Source of the DNA: CAZFPT01 sp046541875
GTDB taxonomy: Bacteria > Planctomycetota > Phycisphaerae > SM23-33
Direction of reading: 5' to 3'
NCBI GenBank assembly: GCA_046541875.1
Contig: JBKHCL010000001.1
Coordinates: 1 to 64,000, forward strand
Length of the DNA: 64,000 nt
In this document: positions 28,040 to 37,960 of the stretch, in pieces
Numbering within the stretch: the stretch's first letter is position 1
How the letters are laid out: every line of letters begins with the position of its first letter
Made by a program: the position numbers and the translations under genes
The notes under the pieces: generated by a model
What the model was told of the DNA's origin: nothing
Seen by the model: only the letters and a program-made list of their open reading frames with translations
Database searches by the model: none

Positions 28040-29095
28040 ATGGCATACATCGCGGACAAAGGCGAGTGCGCGAAGATTCTCTTCGTCGAGGCCGAGGAGT
28101 GGGAACGCACCAAGCTCGTCGAAAAGTGCGGCTGCGGCGAGGACGTCCCGTGGACGGCCAAGCGTTTCGAGAACCTCACCGACGGCGAGATCCCGGACGG
28201 CACGCAGATCCTCAGTCCGTTCGTGGAGAGCGACCTGTCGGCCGACCAGCTCCGGCGCGTCCCGGAGCTCAAGCTGGTCGCCACTCGCACGACCGGGTAT
28301 GACCACATCGACCTGGACTACTGCAACGAGAATGGCATCGTCGTGAGCAACGTGCCCGACTATGGCGACAACACGGTCGCCGAGCACACCTTTGCGCTGA
28401 TTCTCGCCCTGACGCGCAAAATCCCGCAGACCTACGATCGGGTGATCCGCGGCAATTTCGACATCGGCGGGTTGCGCGGGATCGATCTTCGCGGCCGAAC
28501 GTTCGGCGCGATCGGGGCCGGCAACATCGCCCAGCATGCCCTGCGGATTGCCGTGGGGTTCTCCATGCGCGCGATCGCCTTTGACATCCAGCCCCGCGAG
28601 GAACTGGCCAGGGAAATCGGCTTTGAATACGTGGACATGGATCAACTGCTGCGCGACTCGGACATCGTCAGCCTGCACGTGCCCTACAACGAGCACACCC
28701 ACCATCTCATCGACGCCGACGCGATGGAGAAAATGAAGGACACCGCCATTCTCATCAACACCGCCCGTGGCGGCATCGTGGATCCGCAGGCACTGTTGGA
28801 AGCACTGCGAAGCGGCAAGCTCGGCGGAGCGGGGCTGGACGTGCTCGAAGCGGAGCACGCCATCGGCGAGGAGGCCGAGCTGCTGTCCAGCTCGTTCGAT
28901 ACCGACAAGCTCACCAACATCGTCCGCTCCCACGCGCTGATGCGAATGGACAACGTCGTCATCACCCCACACATGGCCTTCAACTCCGAAGAGGCGGTCC
29001 TGCGGATTATTGAAACGACCGTCGAGAACATCCACCGCTTCCTGGAGGACAAGCCGCAGAACGTGGTCAACGACCCCCAGGGCGTGGAAGTCTGA
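28040..29095 (+). CDS. D-lactate-dehydrogenase-like 2-hydroxyacid dehydrogenase
   Basis: 351 residues after AAGGAAAGGA. The Rossmann loop FGAIGAGNIAQHAL is near residues 155-168. Catalytic residues are in place: Arg243 in NTARGGIVD, Glu272 in LDVLEAEH, His311 in ITPHMAFNS. ATRTTGYDHIDLDYC and VPDYGDNTVAEHTFALILAL are typical of the D-lactate dehydrogenase branch. The N-terminus has several Cys (C10, C30, C32) that are not usual in the family. It would interconvert a 2-keto acid and its D-hydroxy acid with NADH. The convergent ebo genes follow. Confidence 0.88.
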   Translation: MAYIADKGECAKILFVEAEEWERTKLVEKCGCGEDVPWTAKRFENLTDGEIPDGTQILSPFVESDLSADQLRRVPELKLVATRTTGYDHIDLDYCNENGIVVSNVPDYGDNTVAEHTFALILALTRKIPQTYDRVIRGNFDIGGLRGIDLRGRTFGAIGAGNIAQHALRIAVGFSMRAIAFDIQPREELAREIGFEYVDMDQLLRDSDIVSLHVPYNEHTHHLIDADAMEKMKDTAILINTARGGIVDPQALLEALRSGKLGGAGLDVLEAEHAIGEEAELLSSSFDTDKLTNIVRSHALMRMDNVVITPHMAFNSEEAVLRIIETTVENIHRFLEDKPQNVVNDPQGVEV

Positions 29096-29156
29096 CGGAG
29101 GTGGATCCGCTTCGGGCCGGGCCCATATCCGGCCCGCGCGCGGCAGCAACGGATGG

Positions 29157-30350
29157 TCAGTCGACGTGGAGCAGTTCGTCGAGCACCCAGCGGTACTCCC
29201 GGGCGATGCTCTCGTCGACCGGCAGGGCGCGCATGCCCTCGGGCAGGACGTCGAAGGTGTAGGTCTCGATCTCCAGGTGGGCACACTCGCCGCCGCCGAG
29301 CAGAACCGCGGCGTCGCCCAGCATATCCTCCCGCGTGGACCGCAATGGCCCGTCGCCCTCCCAGTGCAGGGGCACGTGGAAATGCACGCGCCATTGCGCG
29401 TTGTCGCGAGGCCCGTGGGCCAGGGCGGCCGGCAGATCCGGGTAGGTGTGCATGTCTCCGGCGGGGCTGCGCGTGTTGACCTGGTGCAGATACGTCTCGT
29501 CGCGGAAGGGCCCAAGACGGTGGTCGACGGCAGATGCGTCGCACGCCAGGGCGGCTGAGAGTTGCACCTTCGCCAGACGAACGCCCATCGATCGCAGCTT
29601 CCCCATGGCGTCGGAGGGGTCTCGAAACGCGACGGCCTCGTGCGCGGTATCCAGGCAGACGCCCACATGACGGGTGAGCAGGGCGTCGGCGAGCTCTTCC
29701 TCCATGCCGAAGTTCAGCCTGAGGAAATCCCGGCCGACGGACCGCGCCGGGCCGGTGAGGAACTCCGCCGCCTCCTGGGCCGTCTCCAGCAGGCAATCCG
29801 GCTCGGGCTCCAGCGCCAGGACGATCTCCCGCCCCGTTTGACGACGCAGACGCGCCAGGTACGTGGCCACCTCGGCCAGGCGAAGGGTGATCTGCTCGAT
29901 GTCCGCGTCATCCTCGATCCAGTCCCGATACGAGCCGGGAACCGTCGAGATGCTCCCGACTACGCCCTCGGGAAGCAACGCAGCGAGAATATCCGCCAGC
30001 GCGAGGGTGTAGTCCCGCCGCTCGGTCGTTCGCCAGTCGGGTCGATACACCGCCGCCTTGACGGCTGTCTCGTGGAACCTGCCGTACGGAAAGCCGTTGA
30101 TGGTGAACACGTAGAGATCGTGGGCATCCAGAAAGGCCCGCAACTCGGCGAGTCTGTGAGGGTGGTTCAGTTCGTCGGCGGCGCGAGCGGACAGCCGCAA
30201 CCCCAGCCCGAACCGCGAACCCGGCGCCACGAGATCGCGGACGGCTGTGGCGTGTGTGCGGATCGCCTGGAAGTTCTCCTCCCAGCTCTCGCCGGGGTGG
30301 ATGTTGAGGCAGTAAGTCAGATGGACCGCCGGCGACTCGGAGACAATCAT
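29157..30350 (-). CDS. eboE: EboE-like TIM-barrel protein (metabolite traffic)
   Basis: 397 residues from the ATG at 30350, which overlaps the eboD stop by 4 bp (ATGA). It has xylose-isomerase-like TIM-barrel features: VHLTYCLNIHPGESWEENF at the start, LYVFTINGFPYGRFH, REIVLALEPEPDCLLE, VGVCLDTAHEAVAF, and WRVHFHVPLHWEG near the end. These His, Asp and Glu positions could bind a metal. The set matches EboE of the ebo cluster, linked in cyanobacteria to export of metabolite precursors such as the scytonemin monomer; its reaction is not established. Third gene of the minus-strand eboF-eboD-eboE operon. Confidence 0.82.
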   Translation of the reverse strand: MIVSESPAVHLTYCLNIHPGESWEENFQAIRTHATAVRDLVAPGSRFGLGLRLSARAADELNHPHRLAELRAFLDAHDLYVFTINGFPYGRFHETAVKAAVYRPDWRTTERRDYTLALADILAALLPEGVVGSISTVPGSYRDWIEDDADIEQITLRLAEVATYLARLRRQTGREIVLALEPEPDCLLETAQEAAEFLTGPARSVGRDFLRLNFGMEEELADALLTRHVGVCLDTAHEAVAFRDPSDAMGKLRSMGVRLAKVQLSAALACDASAVDHRLGPFRDETYLHQVNTRSPAGDMHTYPDLPAALAHGPRDNAQWRVHFHVPLHWEGDGPLRSTREDMLGDAAVLLGGGECAHLEIETYTFDVLPEGMRALPVDESIAREYRWVLDELLHVD

Positions 30351-31573
30351 TTCGCGTTCCGCCGCTGGTCTCGGGCACGGAGCCAATCGATACCGTCGCG
30401 GATCGCCGACGGATCCATTTCGTGGACCTCGATCTTTCTGCCGATCCCGTCGGGCAGGGTAATCGTCAGTACCCCGCCGAGGTGTTCGCGGAAGTCCTCC
30501 AGCCCGCCAAGCAACGCCGGTCGACCGGCCTGGTCGGTCGAATCCAGCAGCGCACTCCACGTCGGCAGGTCGCACGCTTCCAATGCCGAGACGATCTGTT
30601 CGAGCTCGTCGCTGTTGAGCAGCCCGGTGCGCTGGGCGTAGCAGGAGTCCAGGGCGATGCCGATTGATACCGCCTGGCCGTGCCCGAGGCGGTATCCGCT
30701 GAGCACCTCCAGCTTGTGTCCCGCCCAGTGGCCGAAATCCAACGGCCTGGCCGAGCCGAACTCGAACGGGTCGCCGGAAGTGCGAATGTGCTCCAGGTGC
30801 AGCTCGGCGCAGCGGCGGACGACCTCGGCCATCACGTCCAGGTCGCGATTCACCAGGGCCGGGCCGCTCTGTTGCAGCATCTCCAGCAGCGCCCGGTCGC
30901 GGATGATGGCCACCTTGAACGCCTCAGCCACTCCGCCCAACCAGTCGCGTTGCGTGAGCGTGGGCAGGAACTCCCGGTCGTTGATGACGGCCAGAGGCGG
31001 GGCGAAAGTGCCCACGAAGTTCTTCTGGCCGTGTTCGTTCATTCCGTTTTTCACGCCGATTCCCGCGTCGTTCTGGGCCAGCGTGGTCGTGGGAATCCGC
31101 ACCAGTCGGACGCCGCGATGAATCACCGACGCCGCGAAGCCGACCATGTCCAGTACGCTTCCGCCACCGACGGCGACGATGGTGCTCTGGCGGTCGAGGT
31201 GCACGCTGCCGGCAGTCCATAGAATGTCCCGGACGGTGTCCCATGAGTTCTTGGCGTCCTCCCCGCCGGGAACCGTCTGGGGCGGGGCGGCCAACTCCAG
31301 CCGATCGCCACGGGCGTGGAAATATTCCTTGATGCGGTTGGTCAGTGTCGGATGCGCCTCGGCGAGGCCGTCGTCCACATAGACCAGCGCGCGGGCCGGA
31401 CGCTTCGGCGTGGCGGCGGTAAGCGAGTCGGCCAACAACTCATTGCGGGGGTGGAAGACGTTGCTCGTGAAATGCACGTCGTACGCGAAGGCGACCTCGA
31501 TGCGTTGCTGAATGACGGACGTCTGCTCGGGCGCGCTGCTCCGGGACGGCTGGGGGGGCGTGTTGGGGGTCAT
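30347..31573 (-). CDS. eboD: EboD-like 3-dehydroquinate-synthase-family protein
   Basis: 408 residues, start ATG 31573 after GGAG. NAD-site GGGSVLDMVGFAASVIHRG near residue 137 and PTTTLAQNDAGIGVKNGMNE near 162 are dehydroquinate-synthase-family signatures. His residues in LDFGHWAGHKLE and YRLGHGQAVS are probable metal ligands. The flanking eboE and eboF genes favour EboD over an AroB of the shikimate pathway. Its substrate is unknown, perhaps a sugar phosphate or related cyclised compound. Stop and eboE start overlap by 4 bp. Confidence 0.82.
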   Translation of the reverse strand: MTPNTPPQPSRSSAPEQTSVIQQRIEVAFAYDVHFTSNVFHPRNELLADSLTAATPKRPARALVYVDDGLAEAHPTLTNRIKEYFHARGDRLELAAPPQTVPGGEDAKNSWDTVRDILWTAGSVHLDRQSTIVAVGGGSVLDMVGFAASVIHRGVRLVRIPTTTLAQNDAGIGVKNGMNEHGQKNFVGTFAPPLAVINDREFLPTLTQRDWLGGVAEAFKVAIIRDRALLEMLQQSGPALVNRDLDVMAEVVRRCAELHLEHIRTSGDPFEFGSARPLDFGHWAGHKLEVLSGYRLGHGQAVSIGIALDSCYAQRTGLLNSDELEQIVSALEACDLPTWSALLDSTDQAGRPALLGGLEDFREHLGGVLTITLPDGIGRKIEVHEMDPSAIRDGIDWLRARDQRRNAK

Positions 31574-31640
31574 AGTACTCCGTTGAACTCCTGCGGCGGC
31601 CTACCTTTTATACGCTCGGGCGGGCAAAAGGTTCCAGTGT

Positions 31641-32939
31641 TCATCCCTCCAGCCAGGCCCGCACGAACTGGGAAAGGTCCACCAGGTCGGCCGGCTGGGA
31701 GGACAGCGGAAGCGTGGTGGCGTAGGCGATCTCCCTGCCGGGCCCGACGCGGCCATGGGTTCCGCCGATGCGGGTGGTGTCCTGACTGACGGACACGGGC
31801 GGCCAACCGAAGAACAGTTCGCACGGGTCGAACCCGGGTTTGTTGTGAATGTCGATGTGGCGGGCGAAGTCCGGGGCGTGGCGTTTGCCGGTCCACCACG
31901 GGTACGCCAGCCACGTGTTGGCCGCCGCGATCAGCACCAGTTCGCCGCTGTTGGGGTGGTCCAGCCCGCGTTTGGCCTTGTCCGCGCCGCCGAGGATTTC
32001 CTCGACGCCGGCGACCTCCGAGAGCACCGCTTCCACGCGTTCGATGTCACGCCGGTCGGGAATGTAGACGTGGGCGATCTCGTGGTCCACCATGGCAAAG
32101 GCGGACGAGCGGTGCAGGTCCGGGTACAGGCGCCCGGCGACGTCGCGCAGCGTCAGCAGTCCGGCGTCGGCGAGCACGCGGTTGGGATACGTCGCGCCTC
32201 CCTCGTCGGCCGGCGCGATGGCGTAATCGCCGACGATGAGCACCTCGTGTCCGCTACGACGGGCGGCCGTCAGGAGCGTCTCCAACTGCTGGAACGTTCG
32301 ATCCAGCGCGGCGACGGCGGGGGGGTGGTCCGGGCCGACGCGTTGCAGATCGTAGTCCAGGCTCGGCAGGTAGGTCAGCAGCAGGTCCGGGCGGAGTTGG
32401 GGGTCATGGAGAACCTCGGCGACCGACGCGGCGATCCAGTCGCCGACCTTCGCATGGGCCAGCGGGCCCCAGTAGCGGTGCAGCTTGAACTTGCCGCCCA
32501 TCCGACGGACCAACTCCGGGTAGAGTGTCGCGGGCAGCGAGTAGCAGTCCATGACCATCCCGCCCCCGTGCGTGTGGATCGGGGCGGGGGTCAACAGCAG
32601 GTCCACCTCTTCGCCCATCGACTGCTGCCAGAACATCATGCCCACCCGGCCGCCGTTTTCGCGGAAGGTGCTCCAGATCCGCTCGCCTTCCACCAGTCGG
32701 GCGGATTGCTCCCAGAACATGACCTTGCGGAGGTCGCGGAAGTATCGTCCGTTGGCGACCATCCCATGCCCTGCCGGCAGTTGGGCGGTTCGCAGCGACG
32801 CCTGGGCGGTACACGTCACGGCCGGGAATACGGCGGCCGACGGGAGAAAGGTCAGCCCCTGCCAGTCCAGTCGATCCGCGGTGCGGAGCAGGTCGTACCC
32901 CAAGGCAGCTACGTTCACGATGAGCAGCTTACGGTCCAT
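31641..32939 (-). CDS. eboF: EboF-like alkaline phosphatase/nucleotide-pyrophosphatase family protein
   Basis: 432 residues with no clear signal peptide. The start region MDRKLLIVNVAALGYDLL and FPAVTCTAQASLRTAQLPAGHGMVANG match the nucleotide pyrophosphatase/phosphodiesterase fold, with the nucleophile Thr in VTCTAQ. Further metal-site candidates are LPSLDYDLQRVGPDHP, IVGDYAIAP and THGRVG. It is first of the eboF-eboD-eboE run, 67 bp before eboD. Genes for EboA, EboB (TatD-like) and EboC (UbiA-type prenyltransferase) are not adjacent. Confidence 0.8.
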   Translation of the reverse strand: MDRKLLIVNVAALGYDLLRTADRLDWQGLTFLPSAAVFPAVTCTAQASLRTAQLPAGHGMVANGRYFRDLRKVMFWEQSARLVEGERIWSTFRENGGRVGMMFWQQSMGEEVDLLLTPAPIHTHGGGMVMDCYSLPATLYPELVRRMGGKFKLHRYWGPLAHAKVGDWIAASVAEVLHDPQLRPDLLLTYLPSLDYDLQRVGPDHPPAVAALDRTFQQLETLLTAARRSGHEVLIVGDYAIAPADEGGATYPNRVLADAGLLTLRDVAGRLYPDLHRSSAFAMVDHEIAHVYIPDRRDIERVEAVLSEVAGVEEILGGADKAKRGLDHPNSGELVLIAAANTWLAYPWWTGKRHAPDFARHIDIHNKPGFDPCELFFGWPPVSVSQDTTRIGGTHGRVGPGREIAYATTLPLSSQPADLVDLSQFVRAWLEG

Positions 32940-33038
32940 GACGCGAGTGTACCCGCAAAGGCCGAACCTCGCCAGTTGCCGGACCGGCCACCTGCGCCCG
33001 CATTTGGATTTCTCGCCGGTTGTGGCTGGTGTTCGGTG

Positions 33039-34379
33039 TTACCGTCGTCGGCCTCGCAGGAGGTTTCGGCGGACGGGTTTTCGTCTTCCCCGGTAGGCGG
33101 TGCGGTTGAGCGTGCGTTTTTTGGCCGGCGGGCGTGAGGCGTAGGGGTGTTCCTCGACGAACTCGATGGGCTTTTTCACGAGGCTTTCGATTTGCGAGAG
33201 GACGGGGCGTTCCTGCACGGCGCAGAAGCTCAGCGCCAGGCCCTTCGCCCCGGCCCGGCCGGTTCGTCCGATGCGATGGACATACGTTTCGGGTTCGTCG
33301 GGCATGTCGAAGTTGATCACGTGCGAGATGTCGTCCACGTCCAGCCCACGGGCGGCGATGTCGCTGGCGATCAGCACGCGGGACCGCCCCTCGCTGAAGT
33401 CTTTCAACGCCCGCTGGCGGTCTTTCTGGGAGCGGTCGGAATGAATGACGGCGGCGTCGATGTCCTGTCGCTGCAGCCGGGCCGTGATGATGTCCGCCCG
33501 CCGCTTGGTGCGGGTGAACACCAGGGCCCGCGTGATGTCCGTGTCCTCCAGGACATGCTCGAGAAGTTCCTGCTTCTTGGGCGTCTCGACGAAGTAGACC
33601 TGCTGGGTGACGTTCTCGGCGGCCGGCGCTTCGGGCTTGATGCGGACCTGCTCGGGATCGGTGAGAATGCTCCGTGCCAGGCGGTCGATCGCCGGCGGAA
33701 TGGTCGCCGAGAACATCAGCGTCTGCCGCTGTTTGGGCAGGGCCCGCTCGATGCGGCGGATGTCGTCGATGAAGCCCATGTCCAGCATGCGGTCGGCCTC
33801 GTCGAGCACGAAGATCTCGACGGCGTCGAGATGGACGTATCCCTGCTGCATGAGGTCCATCAGCCGACCCGGCGTGGCGACGACGACGTCCACTCCGCGC
33901 GTAAGGTCCTGCGTCTGGCGTTTCTGTCGGACGCCGCCGAAGATGGTCGTATAGTCGATGTTCTTAAGGAAATGGCTGTAGGCGTCGAAGCTCTCGCCGA
34001 TCTGGGCGGCCAGTTCTCGGGTGGGGCTCAGGATCAGCGCGCGGATCGGCTTGGGCGGACGGGACCGCTTGCGACGTGATCCACTGGAACGGTCGCGGCG
34101 TGGGCGTCCCTTGCCCGGCCGGGGTTTTGTCGAGTCCTGATCGTCGGACGGTTCGACGGGTTCGACATCGTGAGCGGGCTCGTTGGTGTGGAGCATCTGG
34201 AGAATCGGCAGGGCGAACCCGGCCGTCTTGCCCGTACCGGTCTGCGCGCAGGCCATCAGGTCGTCGCCGGCGAGCACGTGTGGAATAGCGAGTATCTGAA
34301 CGGGCGTGGGCGTATCGTACCCTTCGCGTTCTACCGCCCGAAGGAGGGGCTCGACGAGCCCGAGGTCATCAAATTTCAT
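33039..34379 (-). CDS. DEAD-box ATP-dependent RNA helicase (RhlE-like)
   Basis: 446 residues from ATG 34379. All motifs are present: Q motif PTPVQ, motif I AQTGTGKT (45-52), Ia PTRELA (119-124), II DEAD (193-196), III SAT (224-226), and VI HRIGRTGRAG (368-377). A highly charged Lys/Arg/Asp/Pro insertion of about 45 residues (66-111) separates motifs I and Ia, unusual for the family. The C-terminus is a basic tail likely to bind RNA. Probable roles are ribosome assembly or mRNA turnover. Confidence 0.95.
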   Translation of the reverse strand: MKFDDLGLVEPLLRAVEREGYDTPTPVQILAIPHVLAGDDLMACAQTGTGKTAGFALPILQMLHTNEPAHDVEPVEPSDDQDSTKPRPGKGRPRRDRSSGSRRKRSRPPKPIRALILSPTRELAAQIGESFDAYSHFLKNIDYTTIFGGVRQKRQTQDLTRGVDVVVATPGRLMDLMQQGYVHLDAVEIFVLDEADRMLDMGFIDDIRRIERALPKQRQTLMFSATIPPAIDRLARSILTDPEQVRIKPEAPAAENVTQQVYFVETPKKQELLEHVLEDTDITRALVFTRTKRRADIITARLQRQDIDAAVIHSDRSQKDRQRALKDFSEGRSRVLIASDIAARGLDVDDISHVINFDMPDEPETYVHRIGRTGRAGAKGLALSFCAVQERPVLSQIESLVKKPIEFVEEHPYASRPPAKKRTLNRTAYRGRRKPVRRNLLRGRRR

Positions 34380-34431
34380 GCAACAGCTTTCCGTGAGAGA
34401 TCTTGTTCTTCCGTCATTTCGTGTATCCCAT

Positions 34432-34459
34432 ATGATACCGCATTGGCGGGATTCGACAA
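34432..34459 (-). promoter_or_regulatory. Sigma70-type promoter for the RNA helicase
   Basis: Minus-strand -35 TTGTCG (34454-34459) and -10 TATCAT (34432-34437), spacing 16 bp, about 50 bp before the ATG at 34379. Confidence 0.5.
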
Positions 34460-34586
34460 GGGCCATTCGCGGATCGCTTGAAGTCGCGGCCGGCTGAGGC
34501 GGACCTCGCCGATACAATGAACCGAACGACGCATCCAATGGCGGGCCGTCGCGGCGGCTGGTCGCCAACAGAGAGAAGGAGAGCTC

Positions 34587-35498
34587 ATGCAGAAGCAACC
34601 ATTTGGCAATACAGGATTAAGTGTCACGCCCCTGGGGTTCGGAAGCGCCGAGATCGGCCAGGACTGGGTCTCGCAGGAGGAGGCGACCAAGGTGCTCCAT
34701 GCGGTGCTGGACGCGGGAATCAACGTGGTGGACACCGCCGCCTGTTACGGCCAGGCAGAGCAGCGAATCGGATCTGCCATCGCCGAGAGGCGCGACGAGT
34801 ACGTGCTGGTGACGAAGGTCGGCCACCAGGCCGAGGAACTGGGTCTCGAGGAGTGGACGCCCGAGTTGCTTGAGGCATCGGTGGAGCGTTCGCTGTCGCG
34901 AATGAAGACCGATCACGTGGACGTCGTGCTGATGCATTCCTGCGAGGAAGAGACGCTGGACGATCAGGAACTGCTCGCGGCGCTGCAGGCGTGCAAGCAG
35001 GCCGGCAAGACCCGGTCGATCGGCTACAGCGGCGATGCCATGGCAGCCGCCAAGGCCGTGGGAATGACGCTGTTCGACGCGATCGAAACGAGCGTGAATT
35101 TCACCGACCAGGACGCCGTCGACCGATACCTGCCCGCCGCCGAGTCGGCCGGGTTGGGCGTGCTGGCCAAACGTCCGATCGCCAACGGTTGTTGGCGCGG
35201 GCCTGAGGCGTTTGAGGGCTTCTACAGCGAGTACGTTCAGCCCTACATCGAGCGGCGAGACGCGATGGGCCTCACGCCTGAGGCGGTGGGGTTCGACGGC
35301 GACTGGGCGGAGCTGGCGCTGCGGTTCTGCCTCACCCAGCCGGGCGTGCATACAGCCATCGTGGGCAGCACGAACGCCGACCACATTCAGCAGAACGTCG
35401 AGATCGTCGAGAAGGGCCCGTTGCCCAACGACGTGAACGACGCGATTCGCAAGCTCTGGCACGAGCACAACGACGGCTCGTGGCTGGGCAAGACGTAA
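34587..35498 (+). CDS. Aldo/keto reductase
   Basis: 303 residues after GAAGGAGAGCTC. The catalytic tetrad is readable: Asp49 and Tyr54 in VVDTAACYG, Lys77 in LVTKVGH, His117 in VLMHSC. IGYSGDAMAAAKA and the C-terminal AIVGSTNADHIQQNV supply the NADPH-binding part. It would reduce carbonyl compounds with NADPH; the substrate is unknown. A small unknown gene begins 81 bp downstream and may be co-transcribed. Confidence 0.92.
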   Translation: MQKQPFGNTGLSVTPLGFGSAEIGQDWVSQEEATKVLHAVLDAGINVVDTAACYGQAEQRIGSAIAERRDEYVLVTKVGHQAEELGLEEWTPELLEASVERSLSRMKTDHVDVVLMHSCEEETLDDQELLAALQACKQAGKTRSIGYSGDAMAAAKAVGMTLFDAIETSVNFTDQDAVDRYLPAAESAGLGVLAKRPIANGCWRGPEAFEGFYSEYVQPYIERRDAMGLTPEAVGFDGDWAELALRFCLTQPGVHTAIVGSTNADHIQQNVEIVEKGPLPNDVNDAIRKLWHEHNDGSWLGKT

Positions 35499-35578
35499 AC
35501 GCACCTGGCAGAGCGACTGGTCCTGCGGACGGACAACAGGATAAGACGCCTGCCACACAACGCACGAAAGGAACGATC

Positions 35579-35962
35579 ATGTCCACGCACGCGGACCGAA
35601 TTACATTGGACGAAGCAGTCGAGATCACGCTGGAGAACCATGCCACCGATGAGTACGCCGATATTCTCGGTGCGTACCAGAGCGGTTGGCCGGCTGCGCA
35701 TACCTATCTGCGCCCGACGGCGGCGGATCTTGACACCCAGGCGGACCTCTCCGAGGCGGCCGAAACCGAAGCCAGGGGCATTCGCGCCCAGGCGTGGATC
35801 GACCTGACCGGGGACGTTGCCAAGGTTCGGCTGAACCCGAACCTTTACGCCGACACGCCAGCCGATGAGCTTCAGCCCGAGGCCGAGCGGATCCTCACCG
35901 AGTGGGCCTCCCGGATGCGGCGCGAGTTGGATATCCAGACACCGCCGCCCACGGCGCGTTGA
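35579..35962 (+). CDS. Small cytoplasmic protein of unknown function
   Basis: 127 residues after AAAGGAACG. Not recognised. Acidic, helix-rich (TLDEAVEITLENHATDEYADILGAYQSGW, DLSEAAETEARGIRAQAWIDLTGD), no signal peptide or membrane segment. The C-terminus TEWASRMRRELDIQTPPPTAR is more basic. It is convergent with the half RND gene, with a 10-bp gap. Confidence 0.65.
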   Translation: MSTHADRITLDEAVEITLENHATDEYADILGAYQSGWPAAHTYLRPTAADLDTQADLSEAAETEARGIRAQAWIDLTGDVAKVRLNPNLYADTPADELQPEAERILTEWASRMRRELDIQTPPPTAR

Positions 35963-35972
35963 TGGGGCGGCG

Positions 35973-37958
35973 TTACTGCTCCAATTTGCGCTTGGCTCGC
36001 AGGCGCGTTTCACGGATGAGGCAGTAGAGCACCGGGACCACGAGCATCGTGAGCACTTCGATGGTCATTCCGCCCATCGACGGGATGGCCATCGGCACCA
36101 TGATATCGCTGCCCCGGCCGGTGGATGTGAGAACGGGCAGCAGGGCGAGAATCGTGGTGGCCGTGGTCATCAGGCAGGCCCGCACCCGCCGTGTACCGGC
36201 AGCCACGACGGCGGCGCGGATCTCCGCGACGTTGTCCGGGTCGCGCTGCCGGAAGCTCTGTTCAAGGTACGTGCCCATCACCACGCCGTCGTCGGTGGCG
36301 ATGCCCAGCAGCGCCAGGAATCCTACCCATACCGCGACGGACAGATTGACCGGGCTCATCTGGAACACGTCGCGCATGCGACGCCCGAGAACCTCGAAGT
36401 CCCCCGCCCACGGCTGGGCGTACAGCCACAACAGGGCGAACCCGCCCGAGAAGGCTACGAAGATTCCGATGAAGATGATGCCCGTCGTGCCCACCGAGCG
36501 GAACTGCAGATAAAGAATCACGAAGATCGCCGCGCACGCGATCGGCAGGATGAAGCTCAACGTTCGATTGGCTCGCAGCTCGGCCTGGTATGCACCGGCG
36601 AACTCGTAGGAGATTCCTTCGGGCAGCAGGAGGTCGCCCCGATCAATCGCCTGACGCAGATGCTCACGGGCGGCCTTGACGACATCCACCTCGGCCACGC
36701 CGGTTTTCCCGCCGAAGGTCACGTAGGTGACCTTGAACGTATCCTCGCTCTGGATCCGCTGGGGTCCTCGGCGGTATTGAACGTCCGCCAGTTCGGTCAG
36801 CGGGACCTGCGCGCCGGACGGGGTCGCCACGTGGATGCGTTCGAGGCGTTCCCATTCGTCCCGCAACCCGCGCGGGTACATCAGGCGAATGGCGTAGCGG
36901 CGGCGCCCTTCGATGGTCATTGAGGCCACCCGTCCGCCGACGGCGGTCTGGAGCGTTCGCAGAACCTTCGCCGCCGTCACGCCGTGCAGCTGGCGACGGG
37001 CGCGGGAGTTGGGGTCCTGCACGTCCACCACCAGGTACGGCTTTCCGACCACGCGGGAGGCGTTGACCGAGCGGGCAACCACCTCCCGAACCGTGCGCAA
37101 CTCCTGTTCGATGGCAACGGCCGCCGTTTCGAGGTCCTGGAGGTCCTCGCCGTGGACCTTCACCCCGAGCTTGGCGGTCATGCCCGTCTGGAGCATCACC
37201 AGGCGTGTTTCGATGGGCTGGAGCTTCGGGGCGCTGGTGGAACCGGGGTAGGAGGCCCGCTCGACGATCTCGTCCCAGATGTCGTCGGGCGAGTGGATGT
37301 GATCCCGCCACTGACGCACGCGCGTGCCGTCCGGCAGCGTGGCGTATTCGGGCTTGTAGTGAATGACCGTCTCGACCATCGACACCGGGGCCGGGTCGAG
37401 CGCCGAATCCACACGACCGATCTTGCCGACCACCTGCGAGACCTCCGGAATCGACTGGATCGCTCGGTCCTGGTAGGACAGCGTGTCCAGTGCCTCGGCG
37501 ATGGACCCGTGCACGCTGATGGTGGGCATCCACAGGAAGCTGCCCTCATCGAGGCTGGGCATGAACTCCCTCCCGAGCCCGGGGAATTGTCGCTCGCCGT
37601 GGACCCACAGATTCGTCTGCCGCAACTCATCGTCCAGCCCGACCGGCTGGAGGGCGGTCTCGACGGGCGAAAACACCGTCGCCGCTCCCAGCCAGACCGC
37701 CAGGGCGATCACGATCAACACCGTCGGGATCGACAGGAACGCCAGCTTGTGACGCAAACACCAGCCGAGGATGGTGGGGTAGGCCCACTGGAACGCCCGG
37801 AAAAAGCCGATCAGCACGGCGATCAGGCCTCCGGTGAACAGCAGGTTGCGGGCCAGTCCGCGTTGCGGCCCCAGCGGCAGCCAGAGAATCGTCAGCACGG
37901 TGAACACCACCAGAACGATGGCGAGGTTGATGATCCACGCGCCGATCTGCCGGGTAAT
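35973..37958 (-). pseudogene. C-terminal half of a CusA/CzcA-type heavy-metal RND efflux pump (5'-truncated)
   Basis: About 645-662 residues against 1040 or more for the family. What remains runs from the central loop through transmembrane segments 7-12: REFMPSLDEGSFLWMPTISV, VGKIGRVDSALDPAPVSMVE, the second periplasmic domain, then five C-terminal membrane helices. The N-terminal half with segments 1-6 and the first periplasmic domain is missing. In-frame membrane-like coding (ITRQIGAWIINLAIVL) continues upstream of the first usable GTG at 37910 to the stop of the lyase gene at 37961, where similarity ends. It therefore looks like a deletion remnant abutting the lyase gene. RND pumps need both halves, so it is unlikely to transport. 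Confidence 0.75.
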
Positions 37959-37960
37959 GC

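Noticed and set aside
30347..31573. Annotation as shikimate-pathway AroB
   Set aside because: Its neighbours are the EboE-like and EboF-like genes in the same operon, and no other shikimate gene is nearby.
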